From an uncultured Bacilli bacterium (GTDB taxonomy: Bacteria > Bacillota_I > Bacilli_A > RF39 > UBA660): 18,491 bases of DNA. Shown one piece after another: positions 1 to 7,357 of the stretch. The DNA lies in NCBI GenBank assembly GCA_947598455.1, contig CANQFI010000020.1, positions 1-18,491 on the forward strand, written 5' to 3'. The notes below the pieces were generated by a model. It saw only the letters and a program-made list of their open reading frames with translations. It was not told where the DNA came from and did no database searches. Position 1 is the stretch's first letter. The number at the start of each line of letters is the position of its first letter. Position numbers and translations under genes: made by a program.

Positions 1-62
1 AAAAAGTGCATTTTCTTTTAAAATTGCACTTTTTCCTACCTATTGCACTTAATTGTGCACTT
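1..62. repeat. Left-edge hairpin and three TGCACTT repeats
   Basis: Ten-base arms AAAAAGTGCA (1-10) and TGCACTTTTT (25-34) form a perfect inverted repeat with a T tail, followed by two more TGCACTT copies starting at 44 and 56. The hairpin could be a terminator for a gene left of the window. Short repeats clustered like this also occur at the ends of some insertion sequences. No coding region is visible here, so the choice cannot be made. Bases 63-145 show nothing else. Confidence 0.5.
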
Positions 63-145
63 TAGATTGATTCAACGCAATTTTTTCCTTTATTTATAAG
101 GGATTGAAGAAATTTAAAAAATTATTATCTCAAAATTTTTGTAAT

Positions 146-192
146 AAAAAAAGCAGCAATCCTACCTTATATTAGTTTGCAGGTATGCTGCT
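146..192 (-). terminator. Intrinsic terminator of the zinc-ribbon/DUF4352 gene
   Basis: On the minus strand the arms AGCAGCA and TGCTGCT (152-158 and 186-192), with partial pairing further in, are followed by a run of T residues (146-152 as A on the plus strand). It lies 17 bases beyond the stop codon of the gene at 209-772. Confidence 0.8.
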
Positions 193-208
193 AAATTATT
201 TTAAATTT

Positions 209-772
209 TTAATCTAATGTCCATTGGAAAGTATAAGCATCATCAAATAATACATTATCATAATATCTAACTTTAAGACCTGTGTCGTTTTGTTTTTGTT
301 CCCATATTATTACGCCTTCAATCTTTCCACCAGCATCAAGTTCACCACTATTTAATTGTACATCATCCTCAGCAGTAATACTATATACAGATGCTTCAAC
401 ACCATCGCCATTAACCATTTGGAAGTCTAAAGCATTATAGGAAATCTTTTTATCACTATTGTTTTCAATCTTAATAGTTACTTTAACATATTCATATCCA
501 TCTTTTGCTTGAAAATATTCATTAGATCCTTTAGTTTTTTCAACTTTAGTAATCGAATATTTTACATTTTTATAAGTTACAACATCATTTTGTTTATATT
601 CTTTTTGGAAGTCTTCTTTATTACCTCCTCCACCTATAATAGCTCCAATAATGATAACAGCTAAAATACCTAATACTATCCATCTAACAAGATGTGATTG
701 TTTCTTTTTACAATTAGGACATACTTTTGCTTTATTATCAATTTCAGTTTGGCAATATTTGCATTTTTTCAC
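209..772 (-). CDS. Zinc-ribbon, single-pass membrane protein with DUF4352 domain
   Basis: This 187-residue protein opens with a small zinc ribbon (CKYC...CPNC, residues 4-21). A transmembrane helix follows (about 29-48), then a glycine-rich linker and an extracellular beta-rich domain (about 60-187) that matches the DUF4352 immunoglobulin-like pattern, including a VKVTIKIENNSDK strand. Zinc ribbon-TM-DUF4352 proteins are common in Bacillota and their function is mostly unknown. The start is a GTG, chosen because a perfect AGGAGG lies eight bases upstream and the codons after it encode the zinc ribbon. It is divergent from the XRE regulator at 880, and a TATAAT at 796-801 next to a palindrome suggests repression by that regulator. 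Topology and domain calls are firm; the role is unknown. Confidence 0.85.
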   Translation of the reverse strand: MKKCKYCQTEIDNKAKVCPNCKKKQSHLVRWIVLGILAVIIIGAIIGGGGNKEDFQKEYKQNDVVTYKNVKYSITKVEKTKGSNEYFQAKDGYEYVKVTIKIENNSDKKISYNALDFQMVNGDGVEASVYSITAEDDVQLNSGELDAGGKIEGVIIWEQKQNDTGLKVRYYDNVLFDDAYTFQWTLD

Positions 773-795
773 AAAAAACTCCTCCTTTCATATCT

Positions 796-874
796 ATTAT
801 ATCATAATTCTCACCGAATGAGTGAGAATATTTTCACCGAATAAGTGAGAAAATATATTTAGAGAAAGGTGGTG
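796..874. promoter_or_regulatory. Divergent promoters with two tandem operator-like palindromes
   Basis: Two near-identical units reading TCACCGAATRAGTGAGAA lie at 811-828 and 834-851, exactly 23 bases apart. Each sits in a larger palindrome (807-829 and 830-854). The minus-strand gene has a TATAAT at 801-796, with the first palindrome filling its spacer and -35 region. The plus-strand gene has TTTTCA (831-836) and TATATT (854-859) spaced by 17, with the second palindrome covering the spacer. The ribosome binding site AAAGGTGG (865-872) precedes the ATG at 880. One operator per promoter suggests that the adjacent XRE protein represses both genes; this is inferred. Confidence 0.7.
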
Positions 875-879
875 TCATA

Positions 880-1125
880 ATGATTAATAAAAATGATGAA
901 AACTATGTTTATTATCTTGTGGCACAAAACCTTAAAAAACAACGAAAATTAAAAGGATTAACACAAAGTAAGTTTGCAGAATTATGTAATTATAGTGACG
1001 GTTTTATAATGAATATTGAAAGCGAGAAATATCATCAAACTTTTAGTTTAGGCACATTGTGGAAATTTGCTGAAGTATTAAACATAGATATAAGAGAACT
1101 ATTTAAACCTTTAGATAAAAAATAG
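880..1125 (+). CDS. XRE-family helix-turn-helix transcriptional regulator
   Basis: An 81-residue protein made almost entirely of one HTH_3 (XRE/Cro-CI) domain. Residues 13-77 show the family pattern: VAQNLKKQRKLKGLTQSKFAE for helices 1 and 2, the recognition helix around SDGFIMNIESEK, and the closing LWKFAEVLNIDIRELF. It has no sensor or dimerisation extension, so it resembles compact Cro-like repressors. The start is supported by AAAGGTGG eight bases upstream. It is one of only two plus-strand genes and is divergent from the DUF4352 gene across two tandem palindromes. It is convergent with the ABC-3C operon, sharing a bidirectional terminator. Autoregulation and control of the DUF4352 gene are likely; control of the ABC-3C genes is not evident. 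Confidence 0.9.
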   Translation: MINKNDENYVYYLVAQNLKKQRKLKGLTQSKFAELCNYSDGFIMNIESEKYHQTFSLGTLWKFAEVLNIDIRELFKPLDKK

Positions 1126-1160
1126 GATAGTTAGAAATTTTTACTAATTATCCTATTTTT
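1118..1160. terminator. Bidirectional terminator between convergent genes
   Basis: Perfect 12-base arms AAAAATAGGATA (1118-1129) and TATCCTATTTTT (1149-1160) extend inward by five more pairs with one wobble. A-rich and T-rich flanks let it act on both strands. It contains the stop codon of the XRE gene and overlaps the last codons of the DUF2326 gene. Confidence 0.85.
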
Positions 1161-2868
1161 CTTGCAAGTCAAGTTCAATAGTTGTACCAAGTAGTTTGCC
1201 TTCATCACCATTATCATTTAAATCAAGAATTATATTATCTTCTATTATAGATTTATAAGAATCACCCAATTTTGATTTTAACTCATTTAATTCATTCTGA
1301 TTAATTGTAAAAATATATTGAAAATCATCTGTACCATGAATTGCTTTAAAATAATTTGCTAATTGATTGCTAGCTATTCCTTCTAAAACTTTATTATCCA
1401 TAATCATAAAATCAATGTTTACATTATTTAAAAATAATAACATTGTAGAAAAACATAATATCTTTGAATTTCCTATGCCAGTAGAAGAATCATTTTTTAT
1501 TTTAGTTTGCAACTCAAATTGAATCGAATTATTTAGAGTGTTATTTTGTATACTAATTGATCCAGATGTTTCATCACCATAAAGATCAACAACAAGATTT
1601 GCAAAAGTTTTATTTAATTCATCTATTTTTACTTTGTTATCTATTAAATACTGATTTGCTAAAATATTATTATTGTTCATGTCTTGTGTGCATTTTAATA
1701 TCCTATTTTCTATTAAATTTATATTTTCCTTATAAGCGGAATATTTTGATATTTGATTATTTATTGAGTCAATTTCATTATTTATTGAATCATATTCTGT
1801 AAGTTCGCCATTAGATCCCAAAATAGAATACAATTCATCTATTCTTTTCTCTAAATTTTCTTTTTCATGAAGTTTATCTTTCAACTCAGAATTTAATTGA
1901 ATTTTTGAATTAGATAAACGATTAATTCTATTTTTCATCAAATTGTTATGAAATGTTTCAATATCTTCTAACTCTCTTATTACATTAGAAGGAAAAATTT
2001 CATATATTTCACCATAAAAATTTTTTAGTTCATTAACGGTAATATCATGTTTTTCCTCTAAAGATGAATTAACTTTATTCAAATTAGTTCTTATAATATC
2101 AATACGATTTGTTAACTTGTTTAGACTATCTCTTTTACTAAACAATTCCTCTTTTAAGTCAGCATAAGTATTAGATATTTTATATAAATCTCTAAGTTTT
2201 ATTTTTTCTTCTAATTTTTTTGTTAAAATATTTAATTCTATTTCAATATTTGTATTATTACTATTTAATAATTCTTTAATTTCTTTATCTTCTAAACTTT
2301 TCTTTGCATTTTTTGCTGAATCTAATTTTTTATGATTTTTTTGCTTTTCTTTTAATAATTTTGTATCAAGGTTTAACAAATAAAATATGTTTACTAAACT
2401 AGCATAATCTGGTTTAGTACTATTTGTATATTTATTTGCTACAATTGGATCTATAAATGCACTTTTTTTATATCTAATAAAATATTGTAAAATGCTTCTA
2501 AAAGAAATGTTATCTTGTCTCTCAATATTTAATAATTCCTCTAATTTTTTTCTAAATTTATCAATAGTATACTCTTTTTCATCAATATAGATATTTTTGG
2601 TATTTACCGTATTTCTTGAAAAAGTAAATACCTGTTTATTTATTTTTACGTCTAAATAAAAATTACAAGATAATTTTTTTAAATCATCTAATGCATTAGC
2701 ACCAAGGCAAAAATCAATTAATACAATTGATAAAGTTTTACCAACACCATTATATGTACTTTTATCATTATTCGTTTTTTCACTACCAGCTATAAACGAA
2801 AATCCTTTTTCCTTAAATTTAATTTCTTTAAATTTAGGATAATCAGAATATAATCTAATCAACTTCAC
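1153..2868 (-). CDS. DUF2326 SMC/Rad50-like ABC ATPase of an ABC-3C system
   Basis: This 571-residue protein has split ABC ATPase lobes around a long coiled coil, as in SMC/Rad50 proteins. The N-terminal Walker A is NGVGKT (residues 40-45). Residues about 170-420 are rich in heptad-like Lys/Glu/Leu/Asn segments (coiled coil). The C-terminal lobe has a signature-like segment STGIGNSKI (462-470) and a Walker B strand NIDFMIMD (484-491). This matches DUF2326, the ATPase of the ABC-three-component systems described computationally by the Aravind group as biological-conflict systems. It starts with GTG behind GGGGTGA and overlaps the preceding middle-component gene by 14 bases, so the genes are probably translationally coupled. 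In this family the usual motif after Walker B is HD; here it is MD. The family call is strong; a defence role is inferred. Confidence 0.87.
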   Translation of the reverse strand: MKLIRLYSDYPKFKEIKFKEKGFSFIAGSEKTNNDKSTYNGVGKTLSIVLIDFCLGANALDDLKKLSCNFYLDVKINKQVFTFSRNTVNTKNIYIDEKEYTIDKFRKKLEELLNIERQDNISFRSILQYFIRYKKSAFIDPIVANKYTNSTKPDYASLVNIFYLLNLDTKLLKEKQKNHKKLDSAKNAKKSLEDKEIKELLNSNNTNIEIELNILTKKLEEKIKLRDLYKISNTYADLKEELFSKRDSLNKLTNRIDIIRTNLNKVNSSLEEKHDITVNELKNFYGEIYEIFPSNVIRELEDIETFHNNLMKNRINRLSNSKIQLNSELKDKLHEKENLEKRIDELYSILGSNGELTEYDSINNEIDSINNQISKYSAYKENINLIENRILKCTQDMNNNNILANQYLIDNKVKIDELNKTFANLVVDLYGDETSGSISIQNNTLNNSIQFELQTKIKNDSSTGIGNSKILCFSTMLLFLNNVNIDFMIMDNKVLEGIASNQLANYFKAIHGTDDFQYIFTINQNELNELKSKLGDSYKSIIEDNIILDLNDNGDEGKLLGTTIELDLQEK

Positions 2869-3118
2869 AATATATCACCCCATTTTCATTTATGCTAATC
2901 TTACTTAAAGAATATAGAAAACACAATCCCAAAATATACTGATTAAAATCAATAACATAATTAAATTTATTTTTGTTATAATATTCTAACTTAATTTTTT
3001 CAAATGTCTCATCTATTGAATAATTACCTTTTTTTAAAATAGAATAAATCAATGATGCAATTCCTATTATTGATTGAGCTAAAGCCACATTTTTTGTGGG
3101 CATAATCATATATCTCAT
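2855..3118 (-). CDS. ABC-3C middle component, MC6-like
   Basis: An 87-residue helical protein. The segment MIMPTKNVALAQSIIGIASL followed by a FNQYILGLCFLYSLSKI segment and a short C-terminal beta hairpin matches my recollection of the MC6 middle-component family of ABC-3C systems, whose members begin with M-x-M/L-P-T-K and contain F-x-x-F/Y-I-L-x-L-x-F-L-Y. Middle components are thought to bridge the ATPase and the effector. The start ATG overlaps the TGA of the upstream effector gene (ATGA), with GGAG seven bases upstream; an alternative ATG two codons later would start directly at MPTK. Overlaps on both sides mark it as the middle gene of a three-gene operon. Confidence 0.75.
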   Translation of the reverse strand: MRYMIMPTKNVALAQSIIGIASLIYSILKKGNYSIDETFEKIKLEYYNKNKFNYVIDFNQYILGLCFLYSLSKISINENGVIYCEVD

Positions 3119-4056
3119 AGTAGTACTCCATTTTTTTCAAAAATAGTACAATTTTCGAAATATTTTGACATAATTATCATAATAGTTTCTCTAACAACCA
3201 TTAAATCAATATTTTTTAATTCAGTTGAACTTGTTTCCATAAGTTTATTCATTAAATAATCAAATACTTGGTTTTCATTTTCCATTTTTTCTTTTGCCTC
3301 TATATATAATCCTTTTATTAATGTTGATAATTGTTCTTGAATAAGTCCTGTACTATCTAATTCATTAAGTGCATTATCAAGATTATTTATGCTAAATGAT
3401 GCACAAAGTAAATCAGCACCTCTATCTTTAGATAAATTATTAAATTTTATTTTACTTTCAAATTCCATAAATCCATCAATTTTATTTTTTGTATATTTTG
3501 AATCACTTATTTTTTCTATTATTTTATTTAAAACCTGTATATTAAGTGAAATACTATCCAAATTTACATAACATTGCAAAATGTATTTTTTTTGTTCAAT
3601 TGATAATTGATTAAATAGAAGTTTAATATCATAACTACTCCATAAAATTATTTTTATAGAATGTTTTTTAGATAATTCTTCCATTTTTTGAACAATCTCT
3701 ACAGGAAAATTATTATTATGTCGAGTATTAACAACAAAAACGAACTCGTTTAATTGGCTTTTCCATTCGCCTTTTTTTATATTTTCTAATAAACCATTTA
3801 AATCACTTTCTAATTTTTGAATAGTATATTTTATATTTAAATCCCAAGTATCTGGACCATATACGGCAAAATACTTACCTTTTGATGGTATATACCCATC
3901 ATTCTTTTTATCTCCATATTGTCCCTGTGGTTTTGGCATAATAAAATCATCTTTATATAAATTTTTCATTATTTCAAAAAATAAATTTTGAAATTCATAT
4001 CCAACACATGTAAATATTTTATGCTCTAGCATTTGATCATATAAAAGATTATCCAT
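3115..4056 (-). CDS. ABC-3C effector with restriction-endonuclease-like N-terminus
   Basis: This 313-residue protein is first in the operon. Residues about 15-150 resemble a nuclease-like fold: G19-Y-E21-F for the first helix, then the conserved loop GQYGDKKNDGY (45-55) and the strand KYFAVYGP (61-68), followed by alternating beta strands (FVFVVNTRH, KIILWSSYDI). Residues about 190-313 form a helical domain ending RETIMIIMSKYFENCTIFE, resembling the C-terminal domains that define ABC-3C effectors. Asp49 and Asp53 are in place, but the Q-x-K expected of active PD-(D/E)XK enzymes reads AVY, so catalysis is uncertain. The start follows GGAGGTG with good spacing. It overlaps the next gene by four bases. 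The likely role is the executor of a phage- or plasmid-sensing system, inferred from context. Confidence 0.72.
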   Translation of the reverse strand: MDNLLYDQMLEHKIFTCVGYEFQNLFFEIMKNLYKDDFIMPKPQGQYGDKKNDGYIPSKGKYFAVYGPDTWDLNIKYTIQKLESDLNGLLENIKKGEWKSQLNEFVFVVNTRHNNNFPVEIVQKMEELSKKHSIKIILWSSYDIKLLFNQLSIEQKKYILQCYVNLDSISLNIQVLNKIIEKISDSKYTKNKIDGFMEFESKIKFNNLSKDRGADLLCASFSINNLDNALNELDSTGLIQEQLSTLIKGLYIEAKEKMENENQVFDYLMNKLMETSSTELKNIDLMVVRETIMIIMSKYFENCTIFEKNGVLL

Positions 4057-4078
4057 AATACACCTCCACTCTTATTTT

Positions 4079-4107
4079 ATTATAACATTTAAAATGTATT
4101 TTTGATA
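4079..4107 (-). promoter_or_regulatory. Promoter of the ABC-3C operon
   Basis: On the minus strand an extended -10 element TGTTATAAT (TATAAT at 4084-4079) lies 17 bases downstream of a weak TATCAA -35 (4107-4102), just ahead of the GGAGGTG that serves the effector gene. No other promoter is visible in the three overlapping genes. Confidence 0.6.
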
Positions 4108-4190
4108 TATGAAAAAGGATACTTTCCTATCAAAGTACCTTAATTTCCTGTATTTACTTACCAAAATAGCCATTTCTTATATTTTTGGGT

Positions 4191-4235
4191 TTAACCGATA
4201 CCTCCATGACCACTATCTATTACGACCTTCTTCAT
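4191..4235 (-). pseudogene. Amidase-like 14-codon stub, copy A
   Basis: Behind the ribosome binding site GAGGTGAAG the frame reads MKKVVIDSGHGGIG and then stops. V-V-I-D-x-G-H-G-G is the first metal-binding motif of N-acetylmuramoyl-L-alanine amidases (Amidase_3), whose His binds zinc. Full enzymes continue for about 170 residues, but no amidase sequence follows here: the ABC-3C promoter begins about 80 bases downstream. It is most simply the 5' relic of a deleted amidase gene; a short translated peptide is possible because the start region is intact. Confidence 0.6.
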
Positions 4236-4282
4236 AGTCTTCACCTCATTATAATCTATGACAAAAAAACTATTTAGACACT

Positions 4283-4310
4283 AAAAAAGAAATTCACACA
4301 AATGAATTTC
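4283..4310 (-). terminator. Terminator of the KilA-N gene
   Basis: On the minus strand the arms GAAATTCA and TGAATTTC (4303-4310 and 4289-4296) with a six-base loop are followed by TTTTTT (4288-4283). It lies about 55 bases beyond the KilA-N stop codon and inside the identical core of the direct repeat. Confidence 0.8.
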
Positions 4311-4365
4311 TATAATTTGACTGATAACTGCTATCAAATAACATATTTACAATTTATATAATTTT

Positions 4366-5168
4366 TTAATTATTATTTAAATATTTAATATTATTCTCCG
4401 ACAATATCTTCATTTGAGAAATAGCAATTTTATTTAATCTCTCAAGCCTTTCAGCTTGAGTTAATCCATAATTAATAAATACTGAATTTAAATTTTCTAA
4501 ATTTGCTAAACATATAAGTTCATCAATAGAAGCGTAATCTCTCATATTACCATTTAAATTAGGATTCATTTCTCTCCATTCTTTTGCCGTCATTCCAAAC
4601 AATGCCATATTTAATACATCTGCTTCTTCAGCATAAACAAAATTTATTTGATCTTCATTTAATTTTTGTGGAATTAAATTATTTTTTATTGCATCAGTAT
4701 GAATTCTATAATTAATTTTTGATAATTCCCTTTTAGCATTCCATCCTAATTGCTTTTGCTCTTCTTGTTTTAATCTTTCAAACTCCTTGATTAACAATAA
4801 TTTAAATTTTGGACTAATCCATATGCCAAATTCAAAAGCAATATCTTTATGCGCATATGTTCCACCATATCTTCCAGCTTTGGATATTATACCAATAGCA
4901 TTAGTCTTATTACCCATTCTTTAACACTAATCTTATAACTATTTAAACCTGCTTGACTTTTAATTATGGCAAATTCGCCATAATTAAAATTAGGATTATG
5001 AAGTTCCTCCCATATTCCTAAAAACTCAATAGTATTTCTGTTCCTAAGCCAATCAGATACAAAAAAATCGCCATCTTTTGATTTAAGCATATCAGTAATA
5101 GAAATATAATCTTCATCATTTATTTTTGTATAATTAATAATTTGATTAGCTACTTTTAGCTCCAACAT
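4366..5168 (-). pseudogene. KilA-N domain protein, disrupted by a frameshift
   Basis: The 5' part starts MLELKVANQ at 5168 behind AGGAGG and encodes the start of a KilA-N DNA-binding domain, through SITDMLKS, VSDWLRNRNT and GLNSYKISVKEW. The conserved continuation KTNAIGIISKAGRYGGTYAH with FEFGIWIS is present, but in another frame. The break falls at about 4904-4913, where eight bases instead of nine separate the TGG and ACT codons, consistent with loss of one base. The rest runs to 4366 and includes the usual C-terminal helices (YASIDELICLANLENLN...GLTQAERLERL). KilA-N proteins are phage- and mobile-element-borne regulators or antirepressors. The intact product would be about 267 residues. 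A sequencing error is the main alternative to a true pseudogene, because the rest of the gene is well preserved. Confidence 0.82.
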
Positions 5169-5189
5169 TTTTCCCTCCTGTATAAGAAC

Positions 5190-5218
5190 ATTATAAAGCG
5201 AGAACATTTGTTTGACAA
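5190..5218 (-). promoter_or_regulatory. Promoter of the KilA-N gene
   Basis: On the minus strand TTGTCA (5218-5213), a 17-base spacer and TATAAT (5195-5190) form a near-consensus sigma-A promoter about 20 bases upstream of the ribosome binding site of the KilA-N gene. Confidence 0.75.
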
Positions 5219-5288
5219 TGCTTTTTTGTTTATTTGATATTTTATTAAAAATGCTTTCTCTTCTCTTTTATTATGTAATATAATTTGT

Positions 5289-6155
5289 TTAATTGTCTGA
5301 ACACGGAAATGTTATACTAATCTTAAAAATACAAGTTTCTTTATTTAAAGGTATAATATCTAAATTATATTTATAATTGTGTGTATCCAATATTTGTTTT
5401 ACCAAACTCAATCCAATTCCCGAACCTTTAGATATACAATTCTTACCTCTATATCCACGTTCAAATATTTTAGTATATTCATCATCACATATTAAAGGGC
5501 TTGTATTAGATATTGTAACTTTTGTTTCATCAATTGTTTCATCAAATTGAATATCTATTTCACTTTTGGATAATGAATGTTTAATGGCATTTTCAAGTAA
5601 TATAAACATAGCTAAATAAATATTATCTGATAGTATTAAAGTGTTTTCCTGTTCAAAGTCAAGTTTAATATTAATTTTTTTCTTTTTTGCTTGATATCTC
5701 ATCATAACCTTTAATTTTCTGAATAAAGGGTAAAGTTTTGCTTTTATTCGCCTATTATTAGACTCACTTATTCCATAAAAGACATTAAGTCTATAATTAA
5801 TTAAATCATATAGGGCAACTAACGCTTTAAGGTCATCGTCAGATTCAATTAATTCCCCATGATTTAATAAAATAGATTCAGTCATACTATTAAAATAACC
5901 ACCAATATTTCTTAAATCGTGCATACAATCCCTTAATTCGATATTTTCAACAGTTAAATTTTCATAATCTTGAACAATGTTCTTAAGCTGATCTAATGAA
6001 TATTGATTAAAGTTTTTTAACTTTTGTTTCTTAAATTCAATATTGTTCTTTACTTGTGAGATATCGTCTTTATTGATTATAGAAGTATAAATGTTATCTC
6101 TAACATAATATGAATAAAATCCATAAGGACATCTATAAATGCCTGATTCATTTTT
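5289..6155 (-). pseudogene. GHKL-type sensor histidine kinase without a start codon
   Basis: The frame is open from a stop at 6158-6156 down to 5289 (288 codons), but has no ATG, GTG or TTG until an ATG at 5924 that lies inside the phosphoacceptor box (MHDLRN). Upstream residues are protein-like: NESGIYRCPYGFYS near the 5' end, then a lysine- and glutamine-rich coiled coil leading into ELRDCMHDLRN. From the internal Met, the ATPase domain shows the N box LLENAIKHS (about residue 112), VTISNTSP, an F-box-like KIFERGYRG and the G2 box GSGIGLSLVK. The core is therefore a complete HisKA/HATPase pair, while the N-terminal sensor is cut off. No response regulator gene is nearby. It is most likely a 5'-truncated pseudogene; initiation at a rare ATT (6140-6138) cannot be excluded. 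Confidence 0.72.
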
Positions 6156-6353
6156 TTAAATAAATTCTTAACAATATTTTTTTAGACAAATGATATTAAA
6201 TTTTTGATAATGCACTATCCATCATTAAATAATATTCTTAAGAGCACAACATATTCACAACCAAATTTTTAAATACTAAAAAAATACAATTTTTTTTCAC
6301 ATGTTATTACCGCTTTGTTAAAAAAACTAACTATTATAGACAAAATAAACGAC

Positions 6354-6399
6354 AAAAAAAATCAGAAACCCAATATTTATAATTAATGAATTTCTGATT
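6354..6399 (-). terminator. Terminator of the two-gene membrane operon
   Basis: On the minus strand the perfect nine-base arms AATCAGAAA and TTTCTGATT (6391-6399 and 6360-6368) are followed by TTTTTTT. It stands 24 bases beyond the stop codon at 6423. The stretch 6156-6353 beyond it holds no recognisable gene, though the lost 5' end of the kinase would have been there. Confidence 0.82.
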
Positions 6400-6422
6400 A
6401 TGTAATTTTATATAAATTATAT

Positions 6423-6821
6423 TTAATTAAACAATATTAATATCAGTATTGCAATAATAAACAAAATAATTCCCAATATTTTATACATTTTATTAGATTT
6501 ATTCACAGACTTTTTAAATTCATCAGGACTATTAAAATTATTTTTTGTTAGACTACCTTTTCCATATATTGTTGTAGGACCTTTATACGTATAATATGAG
6601 TCTCCATTTATTTCTATATTTTGATCTATATAGCCAACTAATTCATCAGCAGACCAACCTTCATAATACATTTTAATATTATGCATTCCATCAGTAAGTT
6701 CTAATTCATACACTTCATTTTTATTTATTTCAGCAGTTATATTATCATCTATTTTTACTTTTAATACATTACCAAGTTCAGAATCACTATGTTTTTTATA
6801 ATATAAATATATTTTTCCCAT
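6423..6821 (-). CDS. Small C-terminally anchored membrane protein
   Basis: I chose the ATG at 6821 (MGKIYLYYKK, 132 residues) because AAAGGA lies eight bases upstream. An ATG three codons earlier (6830) has no suitable ribosome binding site and would overlap the upstream gene. Residues 1-90 form a beta-rich cytoplasmic domain: KVKIDDNITAEINKNEVYEL, then LTDGMHNIKMYYEGW. The pattern of a short ligand-like beta sandwich ending in G-x-H-x-I-K/x-Y resembles the DUF2846/PEGA-type domains found in small membrane proteins. A single C-terminal helix (about 112-131) anchors it. It begins two bases after the stop of the upstream membrane protein gene and shares its terminator, so the two products probably work together. 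No function is recognised. Confidence 0.7.
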   Translation of the reverse strand: MGKIYLYYKKHSDSELGNVLKVKIDDNITAEINKNEVYELELTDGMHNIKMYYEGWSADELVGYIDQNIEINGDSYYTYKGPTTIYGKGSLTKNNFNSPDEFKKSVNKSNKMYKILGIILFIIAILILILFN

Positions 6822-6823
6822 AA

Positions 6824-7357
6824 TTACCATCCTTTAGGAGCATTATTACCATTTTTATCTTTATAAATTATATTATTTTTATCTAATATCTCTTTTATTT
6901 CAGAATAGTTCATCATTTGTACATCAACCTTAATTGTTTGGTTATCTTTAAAAATTAATTTCATACCATCTGATGGAATTTCAATAGCTTCTTTTATATC
7001 TTGAACATTAAAACTCTTTTGTTTACCAATAATATTATACACATATAAAATATTACTATCATATATAATTTTTTTATTTCTTAATAACAAATATATAAAA
7101 GAACTAAATAATGAAAATAACGCAAAAATGATAACAGCAATTATTTCACCTTTTTGGCTATTTAATGCTACAATGAAAAATATCAATGATACAATAATAA
7201 ATACTATAGTACAAATTAACATAGTTGTTTTTAATGCCTTATTAAATTCAAATACTATTCTCCCATTATTTTCAGTTTTAGTAACTGAATCATTAGCCCT
7301 AAAAATTAAAGGCATAATAATACTAATTAAAAGAACTGTTATTAATGCTGATGTCAT
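6824..7357 (-). CDS. Membrane protein with a PH-like C-terminal domain
   Basis: A 177-residue protein with an N-terminal hydrophobic segment (about 4-20), a short extramembrane strand pair (NNGRIVFEFNKALK), two further transmembrane helices (about 43-64 and 71-92), and a cytoplasmic beta-rich domain (about 95-165). The last part reads KKIIYDSNILYVYNIIGKQKSFNVQDI..., a pattern typical of bacterial pleckstrin-homology-like or DUF6560-like domains, in which a fold-conserved strand pair follows the membrane anchor. It is preceded by AGAGGTG and is the first gene of a two-gene operon with the small anchored protein downstream. The topology call is firm; the domain name is tentative and no function can be assigned. 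Confidence 0.68.
   Translation of the reverse strand: MTSALITVLLISIIMPLIFRANDSVTKTENNGRIVFEFNKALKTTMLICTIVFIIVSLIFFIVALNSQKGEIIAVIIFALFSLFSSFIYLLLRNKKIIYDSNILYVYNIIGKQKSFNVQDIKEAIEIPSDGMKLIFKDNQTIKVDVQMMNYSEIKEILDKNNIIYKDKNGNNAPKGW

Larger units (their letters stand above)
4183..4432. repeat. Direct repeat, copy A (KilA-N tail, terminator, amidase stub)
   Basis: This segment aligns along its length with 8811-9054 in the same orientation. A 57-base core (4240-4296 versus 8868-8924) is identical and the flanks are diverged but alignable. It contains, read on the minus strand, the last codons of the KilA-N gene, its terminator, a spacer, a Shine-Dalgarno and a 14-codon frame. Copies are 4.63 kb apart. 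Confidence 0.85.

Noticed and set aside
1..62. CRISPR-like array or full IS end.
   Set aside because: The TGCACTT units are only seven bases and irregularly spaced (19 and 12), and no transposase frame is visible.
1557..1802. Plus-strand open frame of 81 codons opposite the DUF2326 gene.
   Set aside because: It lies fully inside the ATPase gene on the other strand, lacks a good ribosome binding site and its residues look like antisense of a coiled coil.
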